Assembly: GCF_947623445.1 (NCBI RefSeq)
Contig: NC_135240.1
Location: 28,520,001 to 28,584,000 of the forward strand
Direction: 5' to 3'
Origin: Clavelina lepadiformis
Taxonomy: Eukaryota > Chordata > Ascidiacea > Aplousobranchia > Clavelinidae
Length of the DNA: 64,000 bases
The number at the start of each line of letters is the position of its first letter. The first letter of the stretch is position 1. The notes beneath the pieces are model-generated. The model was not told the origin of the DNA. It did no database searches and worked only from the letters and a program-made list of their open reading frames with translations. A program made the translations under genes and the position numbers. Shown piece after piece: positions 1 to 24,430 of the stretch.

Positions 1-488
1 GGGGTGAGTGAGCTTGGCCTTCAACAGCGTATTAGCGCACAGCAGCGAGGGGAGATATTTTTACAACCCAACTGCATTGTTGTTCGTTCGTGTTTGCTTA
101 AGCGCGAGATTATTTTTTTTTGACATCGAGACCTCTGGGAAAATTCCGGCAGCGGCAAAGTTGGCGGCACTTTCAGTTGTTGGGTTTAAGGTTAACACTA
201 GAGGGAAGTCAGCCAATACCTTTCGTTTGCGCTAAACGCTTCGTCGAACCGGTCTTTGGCTTGGACCAAACAATCGCTATTTCGTGTAAACGAAAAACAA
301 AAACTTCAACTTGCACTCGCGATCGCTTGGACGTTGATTTTTAAACATATTTTCTTTTTTTCCGTGCGTGGAACGGGGCGTGACCTCTCGCTGTTATGAC
401 GTAATGCGCTTCGGTAGACTGCATTGCAGTATTATTTCCGTTCAATCGAGTTTCAACGATTTCTAATTTGGACAATCTCTCTTTACAG

Positions 489-3008
<2,520 letters not shown>

Positions 3009-3637
3009 ACCAGCTCTCTTCATTCAGATTTTTGAAAGGTGTTTTCGTCATAGTCACGCTTTTATGACATCATAACCATGATTCGGTATTAAGCAAACAA
3101 AATAAACTGGCGCACAATTAAGGTGCACTTAATAGAGACGCGACAAACAGAGCGTATGTGTGACCTCGATGAGATTATTGTGACGTAACTTAAAGGCGTA
3201 TGGCTACGACCCCAAGATTTGGTTGAAGCGTTGTAGATGTTCCAATAAATCGCCGCTTAACCACAAATAATGTCGCGAATTATTTGGAGATATTTAGATT
3301 ATTTCGCTTGAATTTTTTATTCTTTGAGCAAAGTTCCACTTTATAAGGTGTTTATTTTCGTATTCTTTGTATAGCTGCTGTTTTTGCTTATTAAGATAAC
3401 TTGTCGTCGGCCTGTACACAGAGCACTTAAGGTATCCGGCTCGTCAATCTCTGACCAGCTACTTGCTATTAAATTCAACGAAATCACAAACTTGTCGACT
3501 TCTTGACGTCACAATAGGAACAGGCAGGTTATGAGAAAAGCAGATCGAGTTTCCTTATTAGGAGATCCTACATCCTGCTATCAGCTTTCGTTTTCAAGCT
3601 ATTTGAGATAAACATGTTTTGATTGCATTGCCTATCT

Positions 3638-3745
3638 TTCGCCATTAACTGTGCTGAATGTTGTAGTTATAGCACAATAAGACACGTGCTCACGAACAAA
3701 TAACGAGCAGGAAAAAGTTGCAAAGCCCAAGGGTTTAATACATGT
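3638..3745 (+). repeat. Dispersed repeat copy, related to 52128-52289
   Basis: It begins TTTCGCCATTAACTGTG and continues through a block nearly identical to 52177-52245 (GTAGTTATAGCACAATAAGA, CACGTGCTCACGAACA). The terminal inverted repeat at the far end seen in the other copy is missing, so this is a truncated copy of the same miniature element. Confidence 0.6.
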
Positions 3746-4547
3746 AAGATAACAATAACGCAGTTGTGCTATAAGATGGTAGGCTAGCATGGCCACCAAA
3801 CCCAAAAAGTAGTTTCCTAGTTTAACAAATTTACGGCAAATATTGTAAACAACGAAACAGCTACAATATTGATAGATGTAGAGGACATGTTCCCTAACAT
3901 TAAAAACATGGGTATTAACAGCAGAAATGAATATATAAAGTGACATGGTTCGATTAAAACGTCAACGAATATCTTAAGTGCACAGCACTTGTGTTATTGG
4001 GGACATGTCATTCTAGACTTTATCGGCCGGTAGATGTCATTGGCGTTAAACTTTGCTGGTTCCTTTAAGGACTTTTAACTCTGACAACAAAGATGGGAGT
4101 CCTCGCTCTTCCAGAGAAGTCCTGGAAACCAAGTAGTTTTCGTAGGTTGACAGCGCCATCTAACGAGGTGTCGATAGATTTTCAGACGACACTGAATTCT
4201 ATTCTGTGGCAGAAAATATTTCAACACTTAAATTCTAAGCCAAAATAGTTCAAACTAAAGATATAAACTGAAGATGGACAATTTTAACAATTTACTCAAT
4301 TTTATTCGACAAATTAGCCCCAAAATTATTCTAAGATTACGAAACTGTTCCTTGTGTAGCTTATTTCGTTACTGGTATACTTAGGTATCACCCATCAGAA
4401 TGCGACTGCCTGGTACCCTAGAGTCTAAAATAACGAAAGGTTGTCGTTATAGTGCGGGTGGTTCGTTGTTTTCTTCTATTTCGCGCGATTTGTTTCGAAG
4501 AATGGGCGCAGAGATAAAAGGATGGGGATTAGCTTATTGATAAGCGA

Positions 4548-4570
4548 TGATGATTGATTGATTGATTGAT
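4548..4570. repeat. GATT microsatellite
   Basis: About five tandem copies of GATT/TGAT. No associated gene. Confidence 0.8.
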
Positions 4571-5430
4571 GTCCATGCTGCAATTTACGGATCTGACTCC
4601 TAAGGCTGCTGTTCATGTATTAAATGAAAAATAAACTCATCTGTGGTTCACTGAAGACTGGTAACTCCAAAGCCAGCCGTGTAAAAGTTGTTAAATGAAC
4701 AATAACACTAGGCACCATAAATAAAATACGCACTACATTGTGGCTTATTAGCGCCAACCTGCGCCAAAATATTAACAACTTAATGGCCGCTATAGTAAAA
4801 CTAACGTAACTGTGAAAAATTTTTATTTTTAATTTCTAAATTCATTTTAATTTTACTTTAATTCTAACAAGCATTTTTTTCATGTTTTTTTTTTTTAAAT
4901 TGGAAAAGATTCAAAATTGGAATTACAACGCCTTGTTTGAAGAAAATCTTTTTGAGGACTTTTTATGTTCTGTGCAAGCGCTTTCACCACTAACGGGCCA
5001 CCATTTATCAAAAACTTATTTTTACATAACAACAAAATTTGAACAGTGTAACGTGTTCTGCTTAAAGTGACTCAGGTTTTGAAGTTTTTAATGACATAAT
5101 TAATATGACAGTGTAAAGAGAACACAAGTCTGAACCAGATAATCTGGAGTAATATGTACTGGCATGTTAGTCACATTGGCAAGCAAGCTGAGTCATTGTG
5201 GGTAGAAATTACACCAGTGTTGGCACTATTTAGTATTTACAATTAGCAACAATCTAGCAATGAGCTGCTTAATACATCTGTGGGGATGGCGATGTTGATT
5301 GTTTTAGGTTGGCCTAAAGCCAAAGGCTTTAGTCTTTCTTTTAGCACAACAACACAACATTCATAAAGTCTAAATTGTTATATTTTCCAAATATAAGTAG
5401 TCGTAGTCACATCAGAAACAATTTCATATC

Positions 5431-5661
5431 CAAAGTTCCCTCTAAGCTGCGCGTGTGCGCAAATGCGCACTGCTGAAACGGTCTCCGCGCACAGAAAATC
5501 TGTGCTGCGCACAAGAAACAAATCCAACCTGAATTGAAAATAAAATAAACGCATAATAATGGCCACAGTGCGCACGTCTGATGTTGCTCACAGTGGTCCA
5601 AGGGACCGCTCAGGGAGTTAGTGTGTTTGCTCAGACTCGTGAAAAATTAGAGGGAACATTG
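5431..5661. mobile_element. Non-autonomous hAT-type element (MITE), 231 bp
   Basis: The 15-bp terminal inverted repeats are CAAAGTTCCCTCTAA and, at the right end reversed, CAATGTTCCCTCTAA. Identical 8-bp direct repeats TTCATATC flank it at 5423-5430 and 5662-5669. An 8-bp target duplication and ends of CA(G/A)TGTTCCCTCTAA type are characteristic of hAT transposons. The interior is rich in TGCGC and has no transposase frame. Confidence 0.9.
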
Positions 5662-6014
5662 TTCATATCCATTTCTCATCCGAATAGAGCTATCACTTGA
5701 ATTGAATGATGAATAAGCGAGAAGGTACAGAGAGAGCGGTTTGAACCAAGCCTAAGTTTTTATGTTGCTTAGGAGCCATTCAGCGAAAGACATGTTATTT
5801 GCATCCTGTTTCATATAGATCGCATTTTTACAATCATAACTAAAAAGTAACTTATTCTACGTCACCGAGGCTTTTCACCACAAGCACCATCCAACTTCAT
5901 ACACTCTGAAATGCGACGCTACTTGAAAACACTCATAAATGGGTAAAACATGTCGGTTTAGGAATTCATTGTTTGAATAACATGATTAACCAAGGATAAT
6001 ACAGCTGTCTAAAT

Positions 6015-6320
6015 CAGCGTGGTCCAACTTCTTTTCATCGCGGGCCAAAATCAAAAAATTTTTTTATCTTGCGGGCCAATGTTTTTAAATTAGAACTGAA
6101 GAAATGTGAAATTAGAACTGAAGAACAATGTGACATTGATATTAGAACTGAAATTAGAATAGTTCAAAATTTAGCTATTAAATGCTGATCAATGTGACAT
6201 CTGCGGTCGAGGTTTTTCCTCGACAATAGCGACTATCAAAGCTGACTATCAGTTCGCGGGCCAAAAAATCGGTGCTCGCGGGCCAACTTTGACCCGCGGG
6301 CCTGCAGTTGGACCACGCTG
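6015..6320. mobile_element. Non-autonomous hAT-type element (MITE), 306 bp
   Basis: The ends are CAGCGTGGTCCAACT and its inverted partner AGTTGGACCACGCTG. The 8-bp duplication GTCTAAAT flanks it at 6007-6014 and 6321-6328. Subterminal GCGGGCCAA repeats resemble those of many animal hAT elements. No transposase is encoded. The perfect duplication suggests a fairly recent insertion. The copy at 21240 belongs to the same wider family. Confidence 0.92.
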
Positions 6321-8061
6321 GTCTAAATATTACGATTCATCTAACTGGAGAACACTCAATCGCTTCTTGAAATGCCAATTATATAACTTATTACAATCGC
6401 CATACATCTGTTACAAACAGAATATGAGGGAAAATGTTTTGAAAAAACATGTTCAGAATGCAATCAATCGCTTTCAAGCTATGCATAGGAAGCTAAAATG
6501 TTTTAGAGAGTTTGTGAAATTTTTTGGGTCATTAAATGTGCACGATCACATTTTTATGTTTTGCTACAAAGGGAATAAAAATAGTAAACTGTTGCTATCA
6601 ATATCACTAAGATGGAAATTAAGTAAGGCACCCAAGTTAAACCAGCGAACAATGTCTGCAGAACATAGTTTGCCATACTGGTTGTTCGCGAGTTTTACGA
6701 AAGTGAAGTGATCGAACAAAGGCTGACAAACAAATATACGTCAAAATAAGCAATCTTTTTTTAAATAAAATCGCAATCAATTACACATCATACCTAATAA
6801 GGGATCTAATATTAGCTATTTGTTACTTTTTATTTGGCAGCTTGATTTTTATAAAACTGGCGAACAACCGATGTGAGCAAATGTTGTTTTGCAGACACTG
6901 TTCGCTAGCTTGGAAAGTAGGGCGCGCCCAGTTAGCAAATAAAACAGAAGTAATTTTAACTTGGTATCCGCACTAGAAAGTGTGGCAGCTCGACCAGAAA
7001 TCGTGCTAAGACACAAATTTTGGCGTGATGACGTACATTGAAGCCTCAATTCTCTGCCAATATATCTTAAATTGGTCGAACAAACAGCTTTAGGCTACCT
7101 GCATGGTTCGTGTGAGCAGAGGCTCAAATTTTTTCGCGTGATAGTCCTCATCAACCGCCATTGCAACTTTGTGCCACCTGTTAAGTCAAAGTTAAGCTCT
7201 GCAAAAGATTGGTTAGGGTGCATAAAAACAAGATTAGACAATGAAAATAAATAAGTTTTTACGTGTGTGTTCCAGAAGCTGTATGCTAGGCTACACATTT
7301 AAAGGTTTATATACAGGTACAGGTTTAACACATTTAAATTTCACTCTTGAACATTTTACAGTTAAAAAAAATGGCTGTCGCTATTTCACCGAAGTTATTT
7401 TTCACAGTTTCTTGTTAACCTAGCTTAAATGTTTTAACAAAGGGACCTAAAACCAATGTAAGTGTAACTTTAATTAAACCCTAAATATTGTAAGTCGACT
7501 TTTGCATACCTATTCTCCTAACCTCATTGCCTATTTTAACTATGGGTTGCGTGACCTATACTTAGGGCGAAATAGTTATCATGTAAAAACACTTCTTTAT
7601 TGTTGAAGAAAGGTGAGAACCAGATTGCCAGAGTGCATTTCTTGCGATATGTCAGTTATACCAAAGGTCAGTTTAATGTTAAATTTTACAAATCAGTTAA
7701 AGACGTTGTGCCACAATCTCTAAAAAAGGAGACACTGTGCTCCTTTTTTGTCTAAACAAGAGAAAAACCAAAGAACAAGGTAAATTTGGAGTTGCCATGG
7801 TCGCGCCAAGACGTGAATTTGCTCCAAGCGACGCAGAGGTCAAACCGAGTTGACTCCGCTTGACCACGTAGTCTGTAGGTCACGCCGAAGGTTTTCAACA
7901 TAACTCAGTGGACTACACCCTGGCCAGATTGTTGCCGATATTCCAAAGTCTATTGTGGTTTTTCCTCGAATTTAAACTCTATTTTGCTGATTTTTAAAGA
8001 GTTGATTGCGTATATATATAAACATGATATAATTTATTCAGGCAATGTAAGTTGACTTTAA

Positions 8062-18386
<10,325 letters not shown>

Positions 18387-18654
18387 CGTCGCCGTTATGA
18401 CGTAACAATTTACCAATTCCGCAGAACTGTTTATTGCATCGATGTATTTGTGTGGACGCTCGTCAAGTATGAAATTATGATGTAATCAGAGCGTCATAAT
18501 ACCATCTGTATCTGTTTGTTTCCTTTTTATTCTGTAAAGTTTTCAATTGTGGCATCTGTATCTGGTGTAGGTGACGTCACCAATCGTAGTCGCTTCTTAA
18601 CCTTGTTATACGAACAAATACAAGTATTATGACGAAACATTGGTCGACTTTAGC

Positions 18655-18730
18655 GACATCTGCTGCTTTGGCTGAGAGTCGAACCCGCCACTTTCACGGT
18701 AGAAGGCAAAGTCATGCGATTGAGCTAAAC
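18655..18730 (-). repeat. tRNA-derived (SINE head or tRNA pseudogene) fragment
   Basis: Read on the minus strand it has a box A-like TTAGCTCAATCGCATGAC and a box B-like GCGGGTTCGACTCTC about 35 bp apart, the spacing of a tRNA. The acceptor stem does not pair convincingly, so a functional tRNA is not claimed. Confidence 0.45.
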
Positions 18731-18924
18731 ACATTGTCCAATTTTGCACAAAATTTCAAATATATTTTTCCAAATTGCCTGGCTAAGTTAAAAATGTTCC
18801 ACTTCTCATGGCCAAGGGATAGGGCACAGAGCGGCCTAACTAAGGCCATGGCTTGTTTAAGCGCGGCTTATGGCCTTGATTTGGGTTAGAATGACTTCGG
18901 GCCGTGGATTAAGCCGATGTAGCT

Positions 18925-18992
18925 TATGGCCGGGATCGAACCTGGAACCTATCGCACCGACTGTAACGTCGAAGTGCTACGAAGTGACAACA
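18925..18992 (-). repeat. tRNA-derived (SINE head or tRNA pseudogene) fragment
   Basis: On the minus strand a box A-like CGTAGCACTTCGACG is followed by box B GGTTCGATCCC. No complete cloverleaf can be drawn. It is probably part of a dispersed tRNA-derived repeat. Confidence 0.45.
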
Positions 18993-20281
18993 TTAACGCA
19001 TTTAATCATTCACTAGATGTCTGAAAGGAAAGATAACGGGGCAGGCATTCGAATCCGCTGCTTCTGCTTGCGTTGGGCTAAGCCTAAGCAATGTCTACAA
19101 GCATTAGTATTCGTCAAGAAGATTAACTAATGTACATCACCATCAGATATGCCAATTTTTCAAAAAAGTGGAATCGTGGAAAAGAATCGAAACTCCGACC
19201 GGATGACCTAAACGTGCGGAGGCCTTTTATTTCAAAATTGCAAATTGAATGAAACGTTTATTCAATTCGAAATTGAAAAAGAGACTGACCGTTGATGCAG
19301 ATGGCTCGTCTGGGATGTGGTTTCATGATGGGATGATGGCAAAGTCGTAGATAATGCCTAGCCGGCCATGATAAAATCCTAGTAGTACATACCATGCGAT
19401 ATGCATGTAAAGTAAAGTTCTAGCGTGCACTAAAGTTTCAACTTCTTGTTTATTTATTATAAACTGTCGTTCAAACAATCAGGTTTTTATTGTTTATTGT
19501 AAGTAGGCGTGGAGTTTGGCGTGCCCAATGATGAATCTGTTGCGTGCAGTTGTAACACTTTTCACTATGGCTGGTCAAATAATTAAGCTATCTCTTCATA
19601 ATACTTGTGTAGATGAGAATGAGATTGGATTATGAGCGCATTACTTTGTGATAATATTGTAATAATAACCAAAGGTAATATACAGATTGTGTAAGATTTA
19701 CAATTCTCGTACTTTATGTGTCGTTTTAGCAAAGAGTAACACAAGACACAATCACTTCCTGTACCATTGTTGTGACGTAATATTTGTGCCTTTCTCGCAT
19801 GCGTTCAGTTTGCCAGTGTGTCAGCGTATATTCTTTCAATCAGTTTTGTAGTCTCCAGCAACCAGTAATTTAATACAGTTGAATATAGCTAAGCCAAAAT
19901 GCTAAAACATTAACTCTTGGATGAAATGCTGTTGATGTGCCAATAATCTGTCAATTTGTAATCGTATAAACAAGAAACAATATAATCAGTTTATGCAATC
20001 AACATATTTGTGCAAACTACTGAACAGTACAATTTAAGAGAAGCTCAGTGTTAAGTCAGACAACTTTGCTTGTCGGCTTCACAAGACAATCTGCTTCTAG
20101 CTGAACAATCGAGTCTAGGATTGACAAAGCTAGACAACGACCTTGAGGCTCATTATATCGAAGACAATAAACATTCAGACAATCAAAGATTGTTATGGAG
20201 TGACTGGTACAGTCAAGTTCAACAACAATAACCAATCATTTCATTACAACTTAATCCCTGATGCTTCCCTAAGCTATACTG

Positions 20282-20653
20282 ACCAAGGTAAAGCTAGCCC
20301 AACTTTTCCCAACCCGACTTTTTCGTATGTAACGTGGCGTCTAAAATTTGTGGCATGTAACAAAATTACTTCAAACAAAGCTGGAAATGAAAATAAACGG
20401 CAAAATATGCACCAGTTGGTGTCAAAACATCTTAAATCAAAATCATACGGCTTATCTTGCCGGTTCATCCTTTAATTCCTTACAAATAGTTCGCATAGTA
20501 CCTTGAATATGCTGCTAACATAATCGCTAATTAAACACCGTTTATTTGCCGTTTTTTTCATTTCCAGCTTTGTTTGAAGTAATTTTGTTACATGCCACAA
20601 ATTTAAGACGCCACGTTACATACGAAAAAGTCTGGCTATGGCTTTACCTTGGT
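20282..20653. repeat. Long inverted (foldback) repeat
   Basis: The left arm 20282-20405 (ACCAAGGTAAAGC..., TTTTTCGTATGTAACGTGGC, ...GGAAATGAAAATAAACGGC) is repeated as reverse complement at 20543-20653. The two arms differ by a small indel near the outer end and scattered changes. The spacer is about 137 bp. A transcript could fold into a roughly 110-bp hairpin. Confidence 0.88.
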
Positions 20654-20861
20654 GAGATACCGGGCTTGGGTTGGGACCGATACCCACTGCCCAGTAGAGT
20701 TTGCACGTTTTTTTGTGACAGTCTGATATAATCTTCCAGACTTCAGGGGTTTTGTTGTTCATTATGTTCTTGTAAGCTGTAAGTTAAACACAGAAATATC
20801 TTGTTTTGTGATTATTTGGAATTAACTGGGTTTCTCATCAACATTCAAACCAAATCATAGT

Positions 20862-21010
20862 CAGCTCGGTAGCGTAGTGGTGCGAGCGTGGTCCTCACAA
20901 CAAATGTGACTTGTGTTTCGCGTTCGATACCCGGTGTAGCCATACTGTAGTAATGCCATTGGGCAAGGCATTAACAGCACAAGTTCAGTGGACCTGGTGG
21001 GCCACAAAAG
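20862..21010 (+). repeat. tRNA-derived SINE with conserved central domain
   Basis: The tRNA-like head has box A (TAGCGTAGTGGTGCGAGC) and box B (GCGTTCGATACCCGG). It is followed by the body TTGGGCAAGGCATTAAC...TTCAGTGGACCTGGTGG. The same body recurs at 30880-30955, 33281-33340 and 36600-36645. 'CTTGGGCAAGACA' body domains are known from SINEs of many animals. Confidence 0.75.
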
Positions 21011-21239
21011 AATATCTGTCACACATTCACGCATATACCAGTGCACACTTTTTGTTGCTTGCTGGTTCACACAAGTCTTTGAAAATTACACTGTCTGGTG
21101 CACAAACATTTGCCTTCTATACAGGTGCAAAATTATGAAGCGGTTGGGTGCACCAAGAACAGTATACAAAAATCTCGAGGATGCAGTTGCAATACTTTCC
21201 ACTGTAGAATCTGACGATAAAGATTAGCATACTATAAAT

Positions 21240-21703
21240 CAGGGTGGTCCAAACCCAGGCCTGCGGGCCACATGTGGCCCGCAACATCATTATCTGTTGC
21301 CCGCGGAACATCATTTAATTTAGTGATTGCTAAACTTTTTTTATTCAAGTACTGTACCAGTACATTAGTAGGCTACTGCTACTCTTCAGTAGGCTGCAGT
21401 ATCACAGTGAAAAGTTTTGGATTTTCGTTGAACAACGTGGAGTGTTGCGTCATAAATGCATGAAACCCGAATAAAGTAATTGTGACATGATGCTCTCTGC
21501 GTATTCTGAAAGTTCTCGCAAGGTCTGTTAGTGATAAGACTGTATTTTGTTTTACATGTTTTGTGATGAATAAGCAGAAAAGTTGTTTGAATTGTTTGGC
21601 TATGGTTTAATGGTTTTCGTGTAAAATAAACCGTTAAGTTTTCTTAGCACTGATGTAGCCTGCTGTGTGTGGCCCCAGATGCTGGCAGACTTGGACCACC
21701 CTG
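21240..21703. mobile_element. Non-autonomous hAT-type element, 464 bp
   Basis: The ends are CAGGGTGGTCCAA and TTGGACCACCCTG, perfectly inverted. The flanks CTATAAAT (21232-21239) and CTATATCT (21704-21711) match in 6 of 8 positions, an aged target duplication. Subterminal GCGGGCCACATGTGGCCCGC is itself palindromic. No transposase domain is seen. Confidence 0.85.
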
Positions 21704-21876
21704 CTATATCTGTTATTATCTCTTATTATCTGCTTTTTATTCCAGATAAGCTTGAACATAAGAAGTATGGCGGGCACATTGATAGCATATTAATGCTTGA
21801 CTTCCTGCTTTCATTCCAATTTTACTTCTTATCTTTGAGATATTTTGTTGATTAATTACGCTGCAATCTGAGCAAG

Positions 21877-23979
21877 ATGGACGAAGAAGACATTTTTAGG
21901 AAGCTCGGATTTGGATTAAAATTTAATGTCAAAAGGTTTGAAGAAGATGCACGTCGAGTCCACTTGGTGTCATCCAAACCATCCATTCCCGTATCTGAAC
22001 CTTGCCATGATCTCACATTTTTTCAAAAGCCAAAGAACAATTCTGTGAGAAAAAAGAAAATACCTTCTGCTGATGATGATGTTTGCGGGAAGATCGCAAA
22101 GACTGACGACCAGATGAAGACTTCCCGCAAACAGCACAGAATTTTTGTCGAGGGAACCGATGTTCCAGGAATTGTTTCGACATTTAAACAACTTCAGTCT
22201 ACTCATAGCATCAATGAAACATGCATTGAAGCCATCACTGAAAAGATGGGATTTAAAACTCTCACTCCCATTCAAATGCAGGTGTGAAGTTTTGTTGTTT
22301 GTTTAAGTCATAAATGTTATCTTCATTTAAAAAATTTTAAAATCATCGCTTTCATTTTACTTGCAGGCAATCCCAGCCCTACTACACGGCCGGGAGGTCT
22401 TGGCGTGCGCTCCCACAGGGTCGGGAAAAACTCTCGCTTTTTTACTTCCCGTAATAAATCATGTTTTAAATCGACTTCGAATAAGAAAAAAAGGAACTAA
22501 CCGGGGTTTCCTAGCCCTGGTGCTTTCCCCAACCAGAGAACTAGCTAAACAGACTCTTCAGGAATGTAATCAACTGACCAGGCGATTTGTCGGTGGAAAA
22601 CCAGCAGAAGAATTGCTGAATGTCAAGTTGCTTGATCGGTCCCAAATTGAAAGATTTACAAAAGTTGGCAAGAAGCACTCAAAGAAGATGGACATTTTAA
22701 TCAGCACGCCCAACAGCATTGTCTACCTGCTTGAGCATGATCCACCATTGATAAGGTTCCACAATTGTCTGTAGATGTGTGAAATTTAATCATGTGACAA
22801 CATACTCAGCAATCACGAAACCTTAATCTTATTTCTTCAGCTTGGAAGGTGTAGAACGCCTGGTCGTTGACGAGTCGGACAAATTGTTCGAGGAGGGAAA
22901 AGAAGGAAAAAGTTTTCGTGAGCAACTCGGCAAGGTTTATGCTTCGTGCAACAATCCGAGTGTACGAAGGGCGATGTTCAGCGCAACATTTGCTCATGAC
23001 GTGCAACAATGGTGCTTGCTTAACATGGACAACGTCTTGCAAGTAATGACCCTGGGTAGCCAAATAAATAAATCGCAACGTCACGCCGCCGTTTTGACTC
23101 AAATAGTTTTCCAGTTTCATGATTCCACGATTTTATTGGATTTTTATTCAACAGATAACAATTGGCGGCAAAAACACGGCTGTGCGTTCAGTGGAACAAG
23201 AAATGAGATTTGTCGGGAATGAGAACGGAAAGCTTCTCGCTCTGCAGCAGTTAATACAACAGGGGTTTTCCCCACCTATCCTCATATTTGTCCAATCAAA
23301 AGACAGAGCCAAACAACTTTTCGCCGAGTTAATTTATGATGGTAAGTGTTTAAATTATCGATTGTGGAGGTAGAAACAATAACGACCTCACACACGAAGG
23401 TAAGAACATTGATGCGATACACGCTGACAGAACAGCAGCCCAACGCGAGGAAGCTGTTAAAAGATTCCGGAAAGGTGAGACCTGGATCCTCATCTGCACA
23501 GAGCTGATGGGACGTGGAATAGATTTCAAGGTGAGTTAAAGCACTGGTCGATATTTACCATCACTGGTTAATCGCGTCTGCTTTAGGGGGTTAACCTGGT
23601 GATTAACTACGACTTCCCGTCGAGTGCGGTGAGCTACATCCACCGCGTGGGGAGGACCGGTCGTGCAGGGAGGAGGGGGAGGGCAGTGACGTTCTTCACA
23701 GACGAAGACCGACCAATGCTCCGGTCCATCGCCAACGTCATAAAAGAAGCCGGATGCGAGATCCCAGAGTGAGTAGAGTGGCATCTTCATCTCGGATCTG
23801 ATATTTCTTCTCCAACCAGCTCCATTGTTCCCAGGTATATGCTCAAGCTGAAGAAACCTTCACGGAAGGAGCAGAGAGCTCTCGCCTGCCACCAGGTGAG
23901 GAGAGAGAACATCCGCTCCACTCCTGCTGACATCCTCAACAAGAAGAGATTCCAGAATCAACCTAAAGCTGCCGCATAA
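21877..23979 (+). CDS. DDX52: DDX52 (Rok1-type) DEAD-box RNA helicase
   Basis: ATP-dependent RNA helicase acting in the nucleolus in 18S rRNA maturation (family knowledge). Exons 21877-22281, 22367-22755, 22841-23042, 23155-23341, 23400-23530, 23587-23768 and 23835-23979 give 546 aa; human DDX52 is about 600. Visible motifs in order: Q motif region ([10 protein letters not shown]), motif I APTGSGKT, Ia PTRELA, motif [11 protein letters not shown] (the DESD variant typical of this family), motif III SAT, RGIDFKGVNLV (V), and motif [12 protein letters not shown]. The C-terminus is shorter than in vertebrates. The intron 23342-23399 is only 58 bp. The poly(A) signal lies 50 bp after the stop. 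A relic of exon 3 lies downstream at 24074. Confidence 0.95.
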
Positions 23980-24028
23980 CGCCTTGTACATAACGCATAA
24001 TCTATTCAACATGACATGCGGCACTTGC

Positions 24029-24034
24029 AATAAA
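24029..24034 (+). terminator. Poly(A) signal of DDX52
   Basis: AATAAA 50 bp after the stop codon, the only canonical hexamer close to the gene end. Confidence 0.7.
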
Positions 24035-24073
24035 ACCTGGCTTAGAATTTACATTTCTTTATATATGAGATGC

Positions 24074-24136
24074 AGAGCAGCATTTGCTCACAACATTCAA
24101 CAGTGGGGCATGTTTAATACGAACAATGTCTTGCAA
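24074..24136 (+). pseudogene. Relic of DDX52 exon 3 3' part
   Basis: Twenty-one codons read RAAFAHNIQQWGMFNTNNVLQ minus its last residue plus Q, matching the end of DDX52 exon 3 ([11 protein letters not shown]...DNVLQ) at 12 of 21 positions. They are followed by the same exon-end CAA|GTAA. Upstream homology stops abruptly. It lies after the DDX52 poly(A) signal and lacks the rest of the gene. Confidence 0.75.
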
Positions 24137-24430
24137 GTAAATAACTTTGTTAAATAATTCACAATCTTTTATAATTTTCAGCAAGAAAGCTAATCTACTT
24201 TCGATCTAGCTTCCAACTCAGAAATATAACATCAAGGTAATTAAAGCACAAACGAGGATAAAAACTGCGGAACTTGGAAACAATTCTTCTCATTCGTCTT
24301 GATAAAATAACATGAAGTGTTAATGCAAAATAATTAGAACAGTTGACACAAACACAGAACATGCAAATCAATATGAAGTGCGTTGATGTTAAAATAAGAC
24401 AACAATAAAAGTCTAAAATCCTTTGAACTT

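Larger units (their letters stand above)
18387..21876. other. Spacer between CYFIP and DDX52, repeats only
   Basis: No protein-coding gene recognised. It contains tRNA-like SINE fragments, a long foldback repeat, a SINE copy and a hAT-type element, listed separately. The remainder is AT-rich and featureless to me. Confidence 0.6.

Noticed and set aside
18655..18992. Two minus-strand tRNA-like stretches as functional tRNA genes
   Set aside because: Box A and box B are present but acceptor stems do not pair; treated as SINE or pseudogene fragments.
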